Assembly (NCBI GenBank): GCA_900540305.1
Contig: UQFL01000017.1
Location: forward strand, 1 to 33,548
Direction of reading: 5' to 3'
Length of the DNA stretch: 33,548 nucleotides
Source of the DNA: an uncultured Oscillospiraceae bacterium
GTDB lineage: Bacteria; Bacillota; Clostridia; Oscillospirales; Acutalibacteraceae
Part shown: one piece after another, positions 8,292 to 14,381 of the stretch
How positions within the stretch are numbered: position 1 is the stretch's first letter
How the letters are laid out: every line of letters starts with the position of its first letter
Notes under the pieces: model-generated
The model's input: the letters and a program-made list of their open reading frames with translations, nothing else
Database searches by the model: none
Told to the model about the DNA's origin: nothing
Position numbers and translations under genes: made by a program

Positions 8292-9374
8292 TTATTCTCC
8301 TGTATATGTTCCGTAAGGAATGTTTACACGCCATGTGCCTACTACATTTTCTGTTGCAATGCCGTCAAACTTATCTTTGCCTTCCATAAAGTTATTAGCC
8401 ATTGTTACAATTGTGTTTGCCATACCTTCAGCATCCTGCTTGATGGTACCTACCATCTGCTTGTTAGCAATTGCTTCCTTAGCAGCGTCTGTTGCGTCAA
8501 CACCGAATACGGGAATTGTTGTTCCTGTGCCGTTGTTGTAGCCTGCTGCCTGTAATGCTGAAATTGCGCCAAGTGCCATGTCGTCATTATTTGCGATAAC
8601 AAGTTCAACCATGTTGTTGTTTGCTTCACTGTGTTTAGCAAGAACTGTGTTCATGTAATCGGTTGCTGCTGCTGATGACCAAAGTCCGTTCTGGTCTACA
8701 AGGTAACCCTTTGTGTTTGCAGGATCGTAGAATTCGATTTCAGGTTTGCCTGCTGCGGTAAGAACCTTGTTGCAGTCTTCTACGCCGTACTGTGTACGAG
8801 CGATAGCTTCCATGTTGCCTTCCTGACCCTTAAACATTATATAGCTGATTTTGCCGTCGCCGTTAAGGTCTACTGCGTCGTAGTTGTCAAGAACATACTG
8901 ACCGATCATTTCGCCCTGCATATGACCTGCCATCTCGTAGTCCGTACCGATGAATGCGCATTTGTCATAGCTGTTGATTACTGATTCGTCAACTGAGCGG
9001 TTGAAGAAAATAACCGGAATGTTTGCAGCCTTTGCCTGGTCAACAATATTCTGAGCTGCGTCGTTTGAGCCTGTGTCAACAACATTTACTACAAGCATCT
9101 TTGAGCCTTTAGCAATAGCTGTTGTAACCTGCTCTGTCTGTGTTGTCTGGTTTCCGTTGCCGTCGTAGCTGTTGAAGTTTTTGCCTTCAAGGAGCTTTTC
9201 TACTGCCGTTCTAACACTTGAAATATATGTGTCACTGAATGTGTAATAGAAAACTGAGATTTCTCCTTCGCTGCTTGCCGGTGTTTTTGAATCACCGCCG
9301 CCGTTGCTGCAAGCTACAAGTCCTAAAGCAAGAACAACTGCAAGGACAAGGGCTAACCATTTTTTCATTTTCAT
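8292..9374 (-). CDS. mglB: Galactose/glucose-binding lipoprotein MglB
   Basis: A 360-aa lipoprotein with lipobox LVAC (Cys22). It follows the MglB pattern closely: PVIFFNRSV, the calcium-binding loop DLNGDGKI (169-176), the ligand segment with Arg193, Trp232 in GLWSSAAATDYM, VIANNDDMALGAISAL and PVFGVDA (Asp293). In E. coli MglB the segment GEPGHPDAEART supplies His152, Asp154 and Arg158 to the sugar. Here the aligned residues are Asn187, Glu189 and Arg193, so sugar preference may differ. The start is ATG 9374, with AAGGAGGA seven bases upstream; the longer reading begins with TTG inside the ribosome site. It is the first gene of the importer operon, delivering sugar to MglA/MglC. Confidence 0.93.
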   Translation of the reverse strand: MKMKKWLALVLAVVLALGLVACSNGGGDSKTPASSEGEISVFYYTFSDTYISSVRTAVEKLLEGKNFNSYDGNGNQTTQTEQVTTAIAKGSKMLVVNVVDTGSNDAAQNIVDQAKAANIPVIFFNRSVDESVINSYDKCAFIGTDYEMAGHMQGEMIGQYVLDNYDAVDLNGDGKISYIMFKGQEGNMEAIARTQYGVEDCNKVLTAAGKPEIEFYDPANTKGYLVDQNGLWSSAAATDYMNTVLAKHSEANNNMVELVIANNDDMALGAISALQAAGYNNGTGTTIPVFGVDATDAAKEAIANKQMVGTIKQDAEGMANTIVTMANNFMEGKDKFDGIATENVVGTWRVNIPYGTYTGE

Positions 9375-9422
9375 AAGAAATTCCTCCTTCAATTTTTGGA
9401 TTGAATTTTTGTTGACATCTCA

Positions 9423-9451
9423 ATTATAAACATTGAGGTGGGCGTTTAGAA
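9423..9451 (-). promoter_or_regulatory. Likely mglB promoter
   Basis: The minus strand has a consensus -10 TATAAT (9423-9428), 17 bases after a poor -35 TTCTAA (9446-9451). A weak -35 suits a promoter that needs an activator such as the YesN-type regulator. Confidence 0.5.
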
Positions 9452-9502
9452 TGCAATTTTTTATTCAATAGTTATAATTTTTTATTGATTTGTTAAAACA
9501 TT

Positions 9503-9529
9503 TTAGCAATATAGCTAATACAATTTGCT
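9503..9529 (-). promoter_or_regulatory. Candidate activator site upstream of mglB
   Basis: TTAGC (9503-9507) and GCTAA (9514-9518) form a dyad with a 6-base centre. It abuts the word AGCAAATTG (9521-9529, minus strand), which is also seen upstream of the sensor operon. The word lies about 93 bases before the -10, against about 90 at the sensor operon. Confidence 0.35.
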
Positions 9530-9621
9530 GGTTTTAGTAAGAGTTGCACAAACGGCGTGTTAACAATATTAAAATCACATAATAATCAATGGTAAAATTT
9601 TATTAAATTATTTATAAATAG

Positions 9622-9656
9622 AAAGAACCACGCCTGAAATTCAGGTGTGGTTCTTT
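9622..9656. terminator. Terminator after the acetyltransferase gene
   Basis: A 15-bp stem with one G-U pair (9622-9636 with 9642-9656) and a 5-base loop is followed on the minus strand by a T-rich stretch. It ends the flavoprotein-lipoprotein-acetyltransferase operon. Confidence 0.85.
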
Positions 9657-9698
9657 TGCCGAAATAATTTTTTATACATTCTCTATTGATTTTAGGTT

Positions 9699-10265
9699 TT
9701 ATTTAATATATTTTATAATTTTTGCCGGAACGCCGCCTACAACTGCGTTTTCAGGCACATCCTTTGATACAACTGCGCCTGCCGCTATTATTGCTCCGTC
9801 ACCAATCGTAACACCGGGGAGAATTGTTGAATTTGCGCCTATCCAAACATTGTTTCCTATTTTAATCGGTTGGGGATTCATATCCTGCCTATGTGACGGT
9901 TCAAACGCATGGTTTAAAGTAGCGAGCACAACATTATGACCAATGAGCACGCCATCTCCAATCGTAATGCCGCCCTGGTCCTGTACCCTGCATCCGCTGT
10001 TGAAGAATACATTTTTGCCTATTTTAAGATTTTTTCCGCAGTCCGTATAAAAAGGCGGAAATATATTGAAAGATTCGTCTATGGGCTTTCCCGTCAGCTT
10101 TTCAAATATTGAGAGTATTTCTTCGTGCGTGTGGTATGAACTGTTCAATTCTGCTGTCAGCTTCAATGCCTCTTGTGCAAGCACACTCATGTATTTGTGA
10201 ACATCGGAATTTCCTATTACTGTTTTCCTGCTGTTCATATAGTCTAAAAATTCTTCCAAATTCAT
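9699..10265 (-). CDS. Maltose/galactoside-type O-acetyltransferase
   Basis: A 188-aa left-handed beta-helix acetyltransferase of the LacA/Maa/NodL group. An N-terminal helical region resembles the maltose-acetyltransferase domain. Hexapeptide repeats follow (IGKNVFFNSGCRVQ, IGDGVLIGHNVVL, IGNNVWIGANSTILPGVTIGDGAIIAAGAVV), then the usual VPENAVVGGVPAKII end. The catalytic His is His119 in LATLNHAF. The protein is cytoplasmic, acts as a trimer, and moves acetyl from acetyl-CoA to a sugar hydroxyl; the acceptor cannot be told. It is the last gene of the MerR-controlled operon, 32 bases after the lipoprotein gene, with a modest AGAGG ribosome site. It is not part of the mgl operon despite lying next to it. 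Confidence 0.9.
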   Translation of the reverse strand: MNLEEFLDYMNSRKTVIGNSDVHKYMSVLAQEALKLTAELNSSYHTHEEILSIFEKLTGKPIDESFNIFPPFYTDCGKNLKIGKNVFFNSGCRVQDQGGITIGDGVLIGHNVVLATLNHAFEPSHRQDMNPQPIKIGNNVWIGANSTILPGVTIGDGAIIAAGAVVSKDVPENAVVGGVPAKIIKYIK

Positions 10266-10297
10266 TAATTTATCAACCTCTTATTTTCTAAAATATA

Positions 10298-10849
10298 TTA
10301 CACAGTAAAGGTAACTGTTACATCGCCGTTTCCAAGCGCTTCTTTCCAGCCCGTCAAGTCATCAATTTTTCCAAGTCGTGTATAACTCCAAGTGTTTGAA
10401 CCGTAAAATATAACGATTTGGTTTGAGTTATATAAAACAATGTCACCTTCGTGAGTGGTAGTTTGGCTGTTGCTTGAGGGAAGGTTTGTTCCCAATGAGC
10501 CTACTTTTTCAAATCCTGAATAATCGCTCATTTGAATTACCACAGGGGCTTCTTCCATCATTTCCAAAAATGCTTCTGCCGCGGCATTATCCTCTAAAGT
10601 TGCCGTAAATGTTTGATTTCCAACTTGAACTTTCATTTTTGATAATGCATTTTCCTCGCTTTCGTATTCTTCTGTCTGTGAGGAGTTGTTTTCTTTGTTA
10701 TCTTCCGTGAGAGTGTATGAAGTCTCAGCCGCAGAGTTTTGCTCAGTAGAATCTTTAGGGGCATTGCTTTTTTCGCCGCATCCTGCAAGTATAAGGAATA
10801 CAGACAATAAACCCGCTAATAGAATGATTTGTCTTCTTTTTATAATCAT
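10298..10849 (-). CDS. Cyclophilin-like fold lipoprotein
   Basis: A 183-aa secreted lipoprotein: signal peptide with lipobox LAGC (Cys24), a Ser/Glu/Asn-rich linker to about residue 70, then a cyclophilin-like domain (KMKVQVGNQTFTATLEDN, AAAEAFLEMM, GDIVLYNSNQIVIFYG, WSYTRLGKI). Such domains in Clostridia often accompany flavodoxin-like oxidoreductases. Peptidyl-prolyl isomerase activity is not established for them. Its ATG overlaps the end of the flavoprotein gene by four bases (ATGA), so translation is coupled. It probably shares the MerR-controlled promoter. Its job in the stress operon is unknown. Confidence 0.83.
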   Translation of the reverse strand: MIIKRRQIILLAGLLSVFLILAGCGEKSNAPKDSTEQNSAAETSYTLTEDNKENNSSQTEEYESEENALSKMKVQVGNQTFTATLEDNAAAEAFLEMMEEAPVVIQMSDYSGFEKVGSLGTNLPSSNSQTTTHEGDIVLYNSNQIVIFYGSNTWSYTRLGKIDDLTGWKEALGNGDVTVTFTV

Positions 10850-11385
10850 ACTTCTGTTCCCATATCGTAGGCTTTTTGAAGCATAGGATGATTTGTTATA
10901 TCTCCTGCATCACTCAAGCCGCCTGCAAACACCGTTCCTGCAAGTCTTGCTTTTTCAAAGCAGTCTATCCAACCGTTCAATCCGCTTACTGCTTTTTCAG
11001 GTACATAATCTTCATCTTCTGCCGCTGTTGTAAGCATATAGATGTCTCTGAAAAAGTAATCACGGGTGAAAAGCGAATTTCCACGGTCAAGCAGGGTTTT
11101 CATCTGACCGCTCATTTCATAGTAATAAATGGGTGTGGCAAACACGATTACATCAGCACCGCACATTTTATCCGCAATTTCAACTGCATCGTCATTTATA
11201 ACGCATTTTTTAGTTCGCAAACAAGCAAGGCATCCTTTGCAAAAAGCAATATTTTTGTCTTTGAGTGAGATTTTCTCAACATTGTTGCCCGCCGATTTGG
11301 CGCCCTTCATAAAATAATTTGCTAAAATGTCCGAATTACTATTGCTTCTAAGGCTTGTGCTGATTACAAGAATGTTTTTAGACAT
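10846..11385 (-). CDS. NAD(P)H-dependent FMN / iron-sulfur-type flavoprotein
   Basis: A 179-aa flavodoxin-fold protein. The N-terminal ILVISTSLRSNSNSD is the FMN phosphate loop, and VIFATPIYYYEMSGQMKTLLDR is the second flavin-contact region of the FMN-reductase family. A compact cysteine cluster, Cys49, Cys52, Cys55 and Cys61 (CX2CX2CX5C), matches the spacing that binds a 4Fe-4S cluster in archaeal/clostridial iron-sulfur flavoproteins (Isf). That suggests electron transfer to an oxidant or quinone-like substrate. The start was set at 11385, where GGGAGG lies seven bases upstream; the longer reading starts with TTG in the ribosome site. It is the first gene of an operon divergent from merR, behind a 19-bp-spacer promoter. 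Confidence 0.88.
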   Translation of the reverse strand: MSKNILVISTSLRSNSNSDILANYFMKGAKSAGNNVEKISLKDKNIAFCKGCLACLRTKKCVINDDAVEIADKMCGADVIVFATPIYYYEMSGQMKTLLDRGNSLFTRDYFFRDIYMLTTAAEDEDYVPEKAVSGLNGWIDCFEKARLAGTVFAGGLSDAGDITNHPMLQKAYDMGTEV

Positions 11386-11405
11386 TTTAAGACCTCCCAA
11401 AATGT

Positions 11406-11434
11406 TTGACGCATTAATTTTTATTTGTTATTAT
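11406..11434 (+). promoter_or_regulatory. merR promoter
   Basis: TTGACG (11406-11411), a 17-bp spacer, then TATTAT (11429-11434). Transcription would start near 11441, inside the MerR operator, so the gene is likely autoregulated. Confidence 0.7.
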
Positions 11435-11435
11435 A

Positions 11436-11466
11436 AGTTTAACACCTAAACCTCACTTTAGGTCAA
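11436..11466 (-). promoter_or_regulatory. MerR-controlled promoter and operator
   Basis: On the minus strand TTGACC (11461-11466) and TAAACT (11436-11441) are 19 bases apart, the overlong spacer that MerR proteins correct by twisting DNA. The spacer region carries a perfect inverted repeat, ACCTAAA (11444-11450) and TTTAGGT (11457-11463), separated by six bases. Confidence 0.85.
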
Positions 11467-11497
11467 TACTTTTTAAATAAATCAGGGGAATATTTTT

Positions 11498-11935
11498 ATG
11501 TATACAATCGGTCAAGTATCAAAAATGTTTAATTTGCCTATTTCCACTTTGCGCTATTATGATAAAGAGGGGTTGTTTCCTGATATGAACAGGGAATCGG
11601 GGATCAGAAAATTCAGCGAAAAAGAGCTTGAGGCTTTGCGTGTTATTGAATGTCTAAAAAAATCTGGACTTGAAATAAAAGATATTAAGCAGTTTATGGA
11701 ATGGTGTGTCAAAGGCAGTGAAACATATTCTCAGAGAAGAGAGTTGTTTTTGAAACAGAAAAAAATCGTTGAGGCGGAAATTCAGCGTATGAACAAGGCG
11801 CTTGATATGATTAATTTCAAATGTTGGTATTACGAACAGGCAATCAAAGACGGAAATGAAGACCGCGTTAGTGCTATGAATGAAGAAGATATGCCTGAAG
11901 AAATCAGAAAGGCGTATAAAAACGCACATGAATAA
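11498..11935 (+). CDS. MerR-family regulator (AdhR-like)
   Basis: A 145-aa regulator. The N-terminal winged helix-turn-helix (IGQVSKMFNLPISTLRYYDKEGL, then RKFSEKELEAL) is followed by a dimerisation coiled coil (about 82-110). The C-terminus WYYEQAIKDG...EEIRKAYKNAHE is characteristic of the AdhR/YraB-type branch. Cys52 (VIECLKK) falls at the position of the aldehyde-sensing Cys52 of B. subtilis AdhR, so it may sense carbonyl electrophiles; this is inferred. It lacks metal-binding Cys pairs. GGGGAA precedes the ATG. It is divergent from the flavoprotein operon, whose promoter has the 19-bp spacer expected of its target. Confidence 0.92.
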   Translation: MYTIGQVSKMFNLPISTLRYYDKEGLFPDMNRESGIRKFSEKELEALRVIECLKKSGLEIKDIKQFMEWCVKGSETYSQRRELFLKQKKIVEAEIQRMNKALDMINFKCWYYEQAIKDGNEDRVSAMNEEDMPEEIRKAYKNAHE

Positions 11936-11974
11936 TATTAATATATTATATACATTATATATGTGAGCATAACA

Positions 11975-12010
11975 AAAGAGCTTTGGTAAAAACCAAAGCT
12001 CTTTATTTTT
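11975..12010. terminator. Bidirectional terminator
   Basis: A perfect 13-bp stem (11975-11987 with 11992-12004) with an AAAA loop and a T-rich tail lies between convergent merR and the GGGtGRT gene. Confidence 0.9.
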
Positions 12011-12037
12011 TTAAAATTTCAATATCTGAAATTCGGC

Positions 12038-13045
12038 TTATTTCATAGCCTCTTCAACTGCAACAGCTGTTGCAACAGTTGCACCAACCATCGGGTTGTT
12101 ACCCATACCGATAAGACCCATCATCTCAACATGTGCGGGAACTGATGAAGAACCTGCGAACTGAGCGTCACCGTGCATACGACCCATAGAGTCTGTAAGA
12201 CCGTAAGAAGCCGGGCCTGCAGCCATGTTGTCGGGGTGAAGTGTACGGCCTGTGCCGCCGCCTGAAGCAACTGAGAAATACTTCTTGCCGTTTTCAAGAG
12301 CCCACTTCTTGTAAGTGCCTGCAACAAGGTGCTGGAAACGAGTCGGGTTAGTTGAGTTACCTGTGATAGAAACATCAACGCCCTCAGCCTTCATGATTGC
12401 AACGCCTTCAAGAACATCGTTTGCGCCGTAGCACTTAACAGCAGCTCTTTCGCCGTCTGAGAAAGCCTTAGTTTCAACAACTGTAAGCTCGCCTGTGTAG
12501 AAATCATAATCGGTCTTTACATAGGTAAAGCCGTTGATTCTTGAAATGATATAAGCAGCATCTTTGCCAAGACCGTTAAGGATAACTCTAAGGGGCTCTT
12601 TACGAACTTTGTTAGCTGTGCGGGCAATACCGATTGCGCCTTCAGCAGCAGCAAAGCTTTCGTGACCTGCAAGGAATGCAAAGCACTTTGTTTCCTCTGA
12701 AAGGAGACGAGCACCAAGGTTACCGTGGCCGAGACCAACATTTCTCTGCTCAGCTACTGAACCGGGGATACAGAAAGCCTGGAGACCGATACCGATTTTT
12801 TCAGCAGCTTCTGAAGCTGTCTTTACGCCGCTCTTGATTGCAACAGCAGCGCCGAGTGTATATGCCCAGCTTGCATTTTCAAATGCGATGGGCTGAACGC
12901 CTTTAACGATAGCGTCTACATCAATACCCTTTGAAAGGCACAAATCTCTTGCTTCTTCAAGACTTGAAAGACCGTATTCTGCAAGACATTTTTCAATTTT
13001 GGCAATTCTTCTTTCCTTGCCTTCGAATTTTACATCATTAGCCAT
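12038..13045 (-). CDS. GGGtGRT protein
   Basis: A 335-aa soluble protein of the family named after its GGGTGRT motif (262-268). Nearby are highly conserved stretches YFSVASGGGTGRTLHPDN, GRMHGDAQFAGSS and GMGNNPMVGATVATAVAVEEA. The function is unknown. Glycine-rich loops suggest nucleotide or phosphate binding, but no standard Walker motif is present. In anaerobic Firmicutes it is found beside an IscU-like scaffold protein, as here, where it follows the scaffold gene by 20 bases with AAGGAGGAA before the ATG. Its cysteines (20, 36, 92, 121, 205) do not form a CXXC cluster. A role linked to iron-sulfur or selenium/sulfur chemistry is inferred only from the partner. Confidence 0.92.
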   Translation of the reverse strand: MANDVKFEGKERRIAKIEKCLAEYGLSSLEEARDLCLSKGIDVDAIVKGVQPIAFENASWAYTLGAAVAIKSGVKTASEAAEKIGIGLQAFCIPGSVAEQRNVGLGHGNLGARLLSEETKCFAFLAGHESFAAAEGAIGIARTANKVRKEPLRVILNGLGKDAAYIISRINGFTYVKTDYDFYTGELTVVETKAFSDGERAAVKCYGANDVLEGVAIMKAEGVDVSITGNSTNPTRFQHLVAGTYKKWALENGKKYFSVASGGGTGRTLHPDNMAAGPASYGLTDSMGRMHGDAQFAGSSSVPAHVEMMGLIGMGNNPMVGATVATAVAVEEAMK

Positions 13046-13065
13046 TTTACGTTCCTCCTTATCTC

Positions 13066-13758
13066 TTACTCTTCACGGGGGTCAATGTACTTTGCAGCGT
13101 TTGCAAAGCGACCGTAGTTGCCGATGTTTGCCTTGTATGCTTCGTCGGGAGACATACCGTGACGGATGTCCTCAAGCATCTTGCCTACTTTAACGAATTC
13201 GTAGCCGATAACTTCGCCCTCTTCGTCAAGAGCCATACGGGTAACATAACCCTCTGCCATTTCCATGTAACGAACGCCCTTGAACTTTGTTGAGAACATT
13301 GTACCTACCTGGCTTCTAAGACCTTTACCAAGATCCTCAAGAGCAGCGCCTACTACAAGACCGCCCTCTGAGAATGCGCTCTGTGAACGGCCGTAAGCGA
13401 GCTGTTTGAAAAGCTCTCTCATAGCAACATTGATAGCGTCGCAAACAAGGTCAGTGTTAAGGCACTCAAGAAGAGTTTTGCCGGGGAGGATTTCAGCAGC
13501 CATAGCAGCTGAGTGAGTCATACCAGAGCAGCCGATTGTTTCAACAAGAGCCTCTTCAACAATGCCGTTTTTAACATTGAGGCTGAGCTTGCAGGCGCCC
13601 TGCTGAGGAGCACACCAGCCGATACCGTGTGAAAAACCGCTGATGTCTTTGATTTCATAAGACTTTACCCAATTTCCTTCTTCCGGAATCGGAGCAGGAC
13701 CGTGATGCGGACCTTTTTTAACGGTACACATCTGTTCAACTTCGTGAGAATAAACCAT
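13066..13758 (-). CDS. IscU-like iron-sulfur scaffold protein
   Basis: A 230-aa protein whose middle resembles NifU/IscU. GACKLSLNVKNGIVEEALVETIGCSGMTHSAAMAAEILPGKTL aligns with the IscU stretch from its first to its second ligand Cys; Cys56 and Cys77 occupy those places, and Cys49, Cys99 and Cys106 lie near. The third classic IscU ligand motif is not obvious, and the C-terminal 100 residues (KFKGVRYMEMAEGYVTRM... GRFANAAKYIDP) are specific to this family. AAGGAGT precedes the ATG. It is the first gene of a two-gene operon with the GGGtGRT protein, driven by a clear promoter at 13810-13838. Cluster assembly is inferred by homology; no isc/suf genes are in the window. Confidence 0.88.
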   Translation of the reverse strand: MVYSHEVEQMCTVKKGPHHGPAPIPEEGNWVKSYEIKDISGFSHGIGWCAPQQGACKLSLNVKNGIVEEALVETIGCSGMTHSAAMAAEILPGKTLLECLNTDLVCDAINVAMRELFKQLAYGRSQSAFSEGGLVVGAALEDLGKGLRSQVGTMFSTKFKGVRYMEMAEGYVTRMALDEEGEVIGYEFVKVGKMLEDIRHGMSPDEAYKANIGNYGRFANAAKYIDPREE

Positions 13759-13809
13759 TTTTATTACTCCTTTTTATCAAATTAATAATTATTTTAAATT
13801 ACCATTGTT

Positions 13810-13838
13810 ATTATAACCAATACAATTCTTATCTTCAA
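13810..13838 (-). promoter_or_regulatory. Promoter of the scaffold-GGGtGRT operon
   Basis: On the minus strand TTGAAG (13833-13838), a 17-bp spacer, then consensus TATAAT (13810-13815). The start would be about 45 bases before the ATG. Confidence 0.8.
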
Positions 13839-13886
13839 GTAAAACGAGGTAAAATTTGTTATATTTTCTTATTTTTTTGTTATAGC

Positions 13887-13915
13887 TTGCAAGGTTTTGT
13901 GCAAATTGGTATAAT
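13887..13915 (+). promoter_or_regulatory. Promoter of the PqqD-like gene
   Basis: TTGCAA (13887-13892), a 17-bp spacer, then TATAAT (13910-13915) with an extended -10 TGG just before. It is a strong match, about 38 bases upstream of the ATG. Confidence 0.85.
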
Positions 13916-13952
13916 GCATTTATAAAGATATTAATGAAAAGGACTGCAGACT

Positions 13953-14219
13953 ATGAAAATTAAAGAAGGTTTTGCAAAAAGAAATATAGCCGGCTCAGAA
14001 ATCGTTGTTCCCGTAGGCGAAAATGCGCTTCAATTCAACGGAATGATTACGCTTAACGAATCAGGCGCGTTTTTCTGGGATTGTCTTAAAGAAGAAACTA
14101 CAAAAGAGGAAATTGTAAAAAAAGTGCTTGAAATCTATGATGTTTCGCCCGAAAAAGCAAATGCGGATGTAGAGAAATTCATAACTATGCTGCGTGAAAA
14201 CGAATTGCTTGAAGACTGA
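13953..14219 (+). CDS. PqqD-family protein (peptide recognition fold)
   Basis: An 88-aa protein matching PqqD: FAKRNIAGSEIVVPVGENALQFNGMITLNESGAFFWDCL, then TKEEIVKKVLEIYDVSPEKANADVEKFITMLRENELL. PqqD folds bind precursor peptides and hand them to radical SAM or other enzymes in peptide-modification (RiPP) pathways. Here it stands alone between its own promoter and terminator. No precursor peptide or maturase is adjacent; the only radical SAM/SPASM-like gene in the window is about 6.7 kb away on the other strand. AAGGA precedes the ATG by about ten bases. Solitary PqqD-like genes occur in Clostridia with unknown roles. Identification is firm, function open. Confidence 0.9.
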   Translation: MKIKEGFAKRNIAGSEIVVPVGENALQFNGMITLNESGAFFWDCLKEETTKEEIVKKVLEIYDVSPEKANADVEKFITMLRENELLED

Positions 14220-14303
14220 TGAAATTATACTTGTCTTGCAAGTAAATAGTTTGAGCACTTACAATTGTGAGCAGACGATTAGATAAGTGTTTAGAAATTA
14301 AAT

Positions 14304-14336
14304 ACCGCTGATGAGCATATCATCAGCGGTTATTTT
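14304..14336 (+). terminator. Terminator of the PqqD-like gene
   Basis: ACCGCTGATG (14304-14313) pairs perfectly with CATCAGCGGT (14321-14330), followed by TATTTTT. Confidence 0.9.
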
Positions 14337-14344
14337 TGATGTGT

Positions 14345-14374
14345 AAAAACCGTTGTGTATTGTTTACGCAACGG
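14345..14374 (-). terminator. Terminator of the EamA transporter gene
   Basis: CCGTTG (14350-14355) pairs with CAACGG (14369-14374), extended by three further pairs. On the minus strand a TTTTT run follows directly. Confidence 0.8.
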
Positions 14375-14381
14375 GATAAAA

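Larger units (their letters stand above)
9375..9621. other. Upstream region of the mgl operon
   Basis: An AT-rich, gene-free stretch between mglB and the acetyltransferase operon terminator. It holds a likely mglB promoter (9423-9451) and an imperfect dyad with the shared word (9503-9529). I see no small gene and no riboswitch-like structure in the rest. Confidence 0.7.

Noticed and set aside
9375..9621. Riboswitch or small RNA upstream of mglB
   Set aside because: The stretch is AT-rich with only a short dyad and no extended conserved-looking stem set or terminator-antiterminator pair facing mglB.
9699..10265. Acetyltransferase as part of the galactoside (lac/mgl) operon
   Set aside because: A strong terminator (9622-9656) and the mglB promoter separate them, and its ends link it to the lipoprotein and flavoprotein genes under MerR control.
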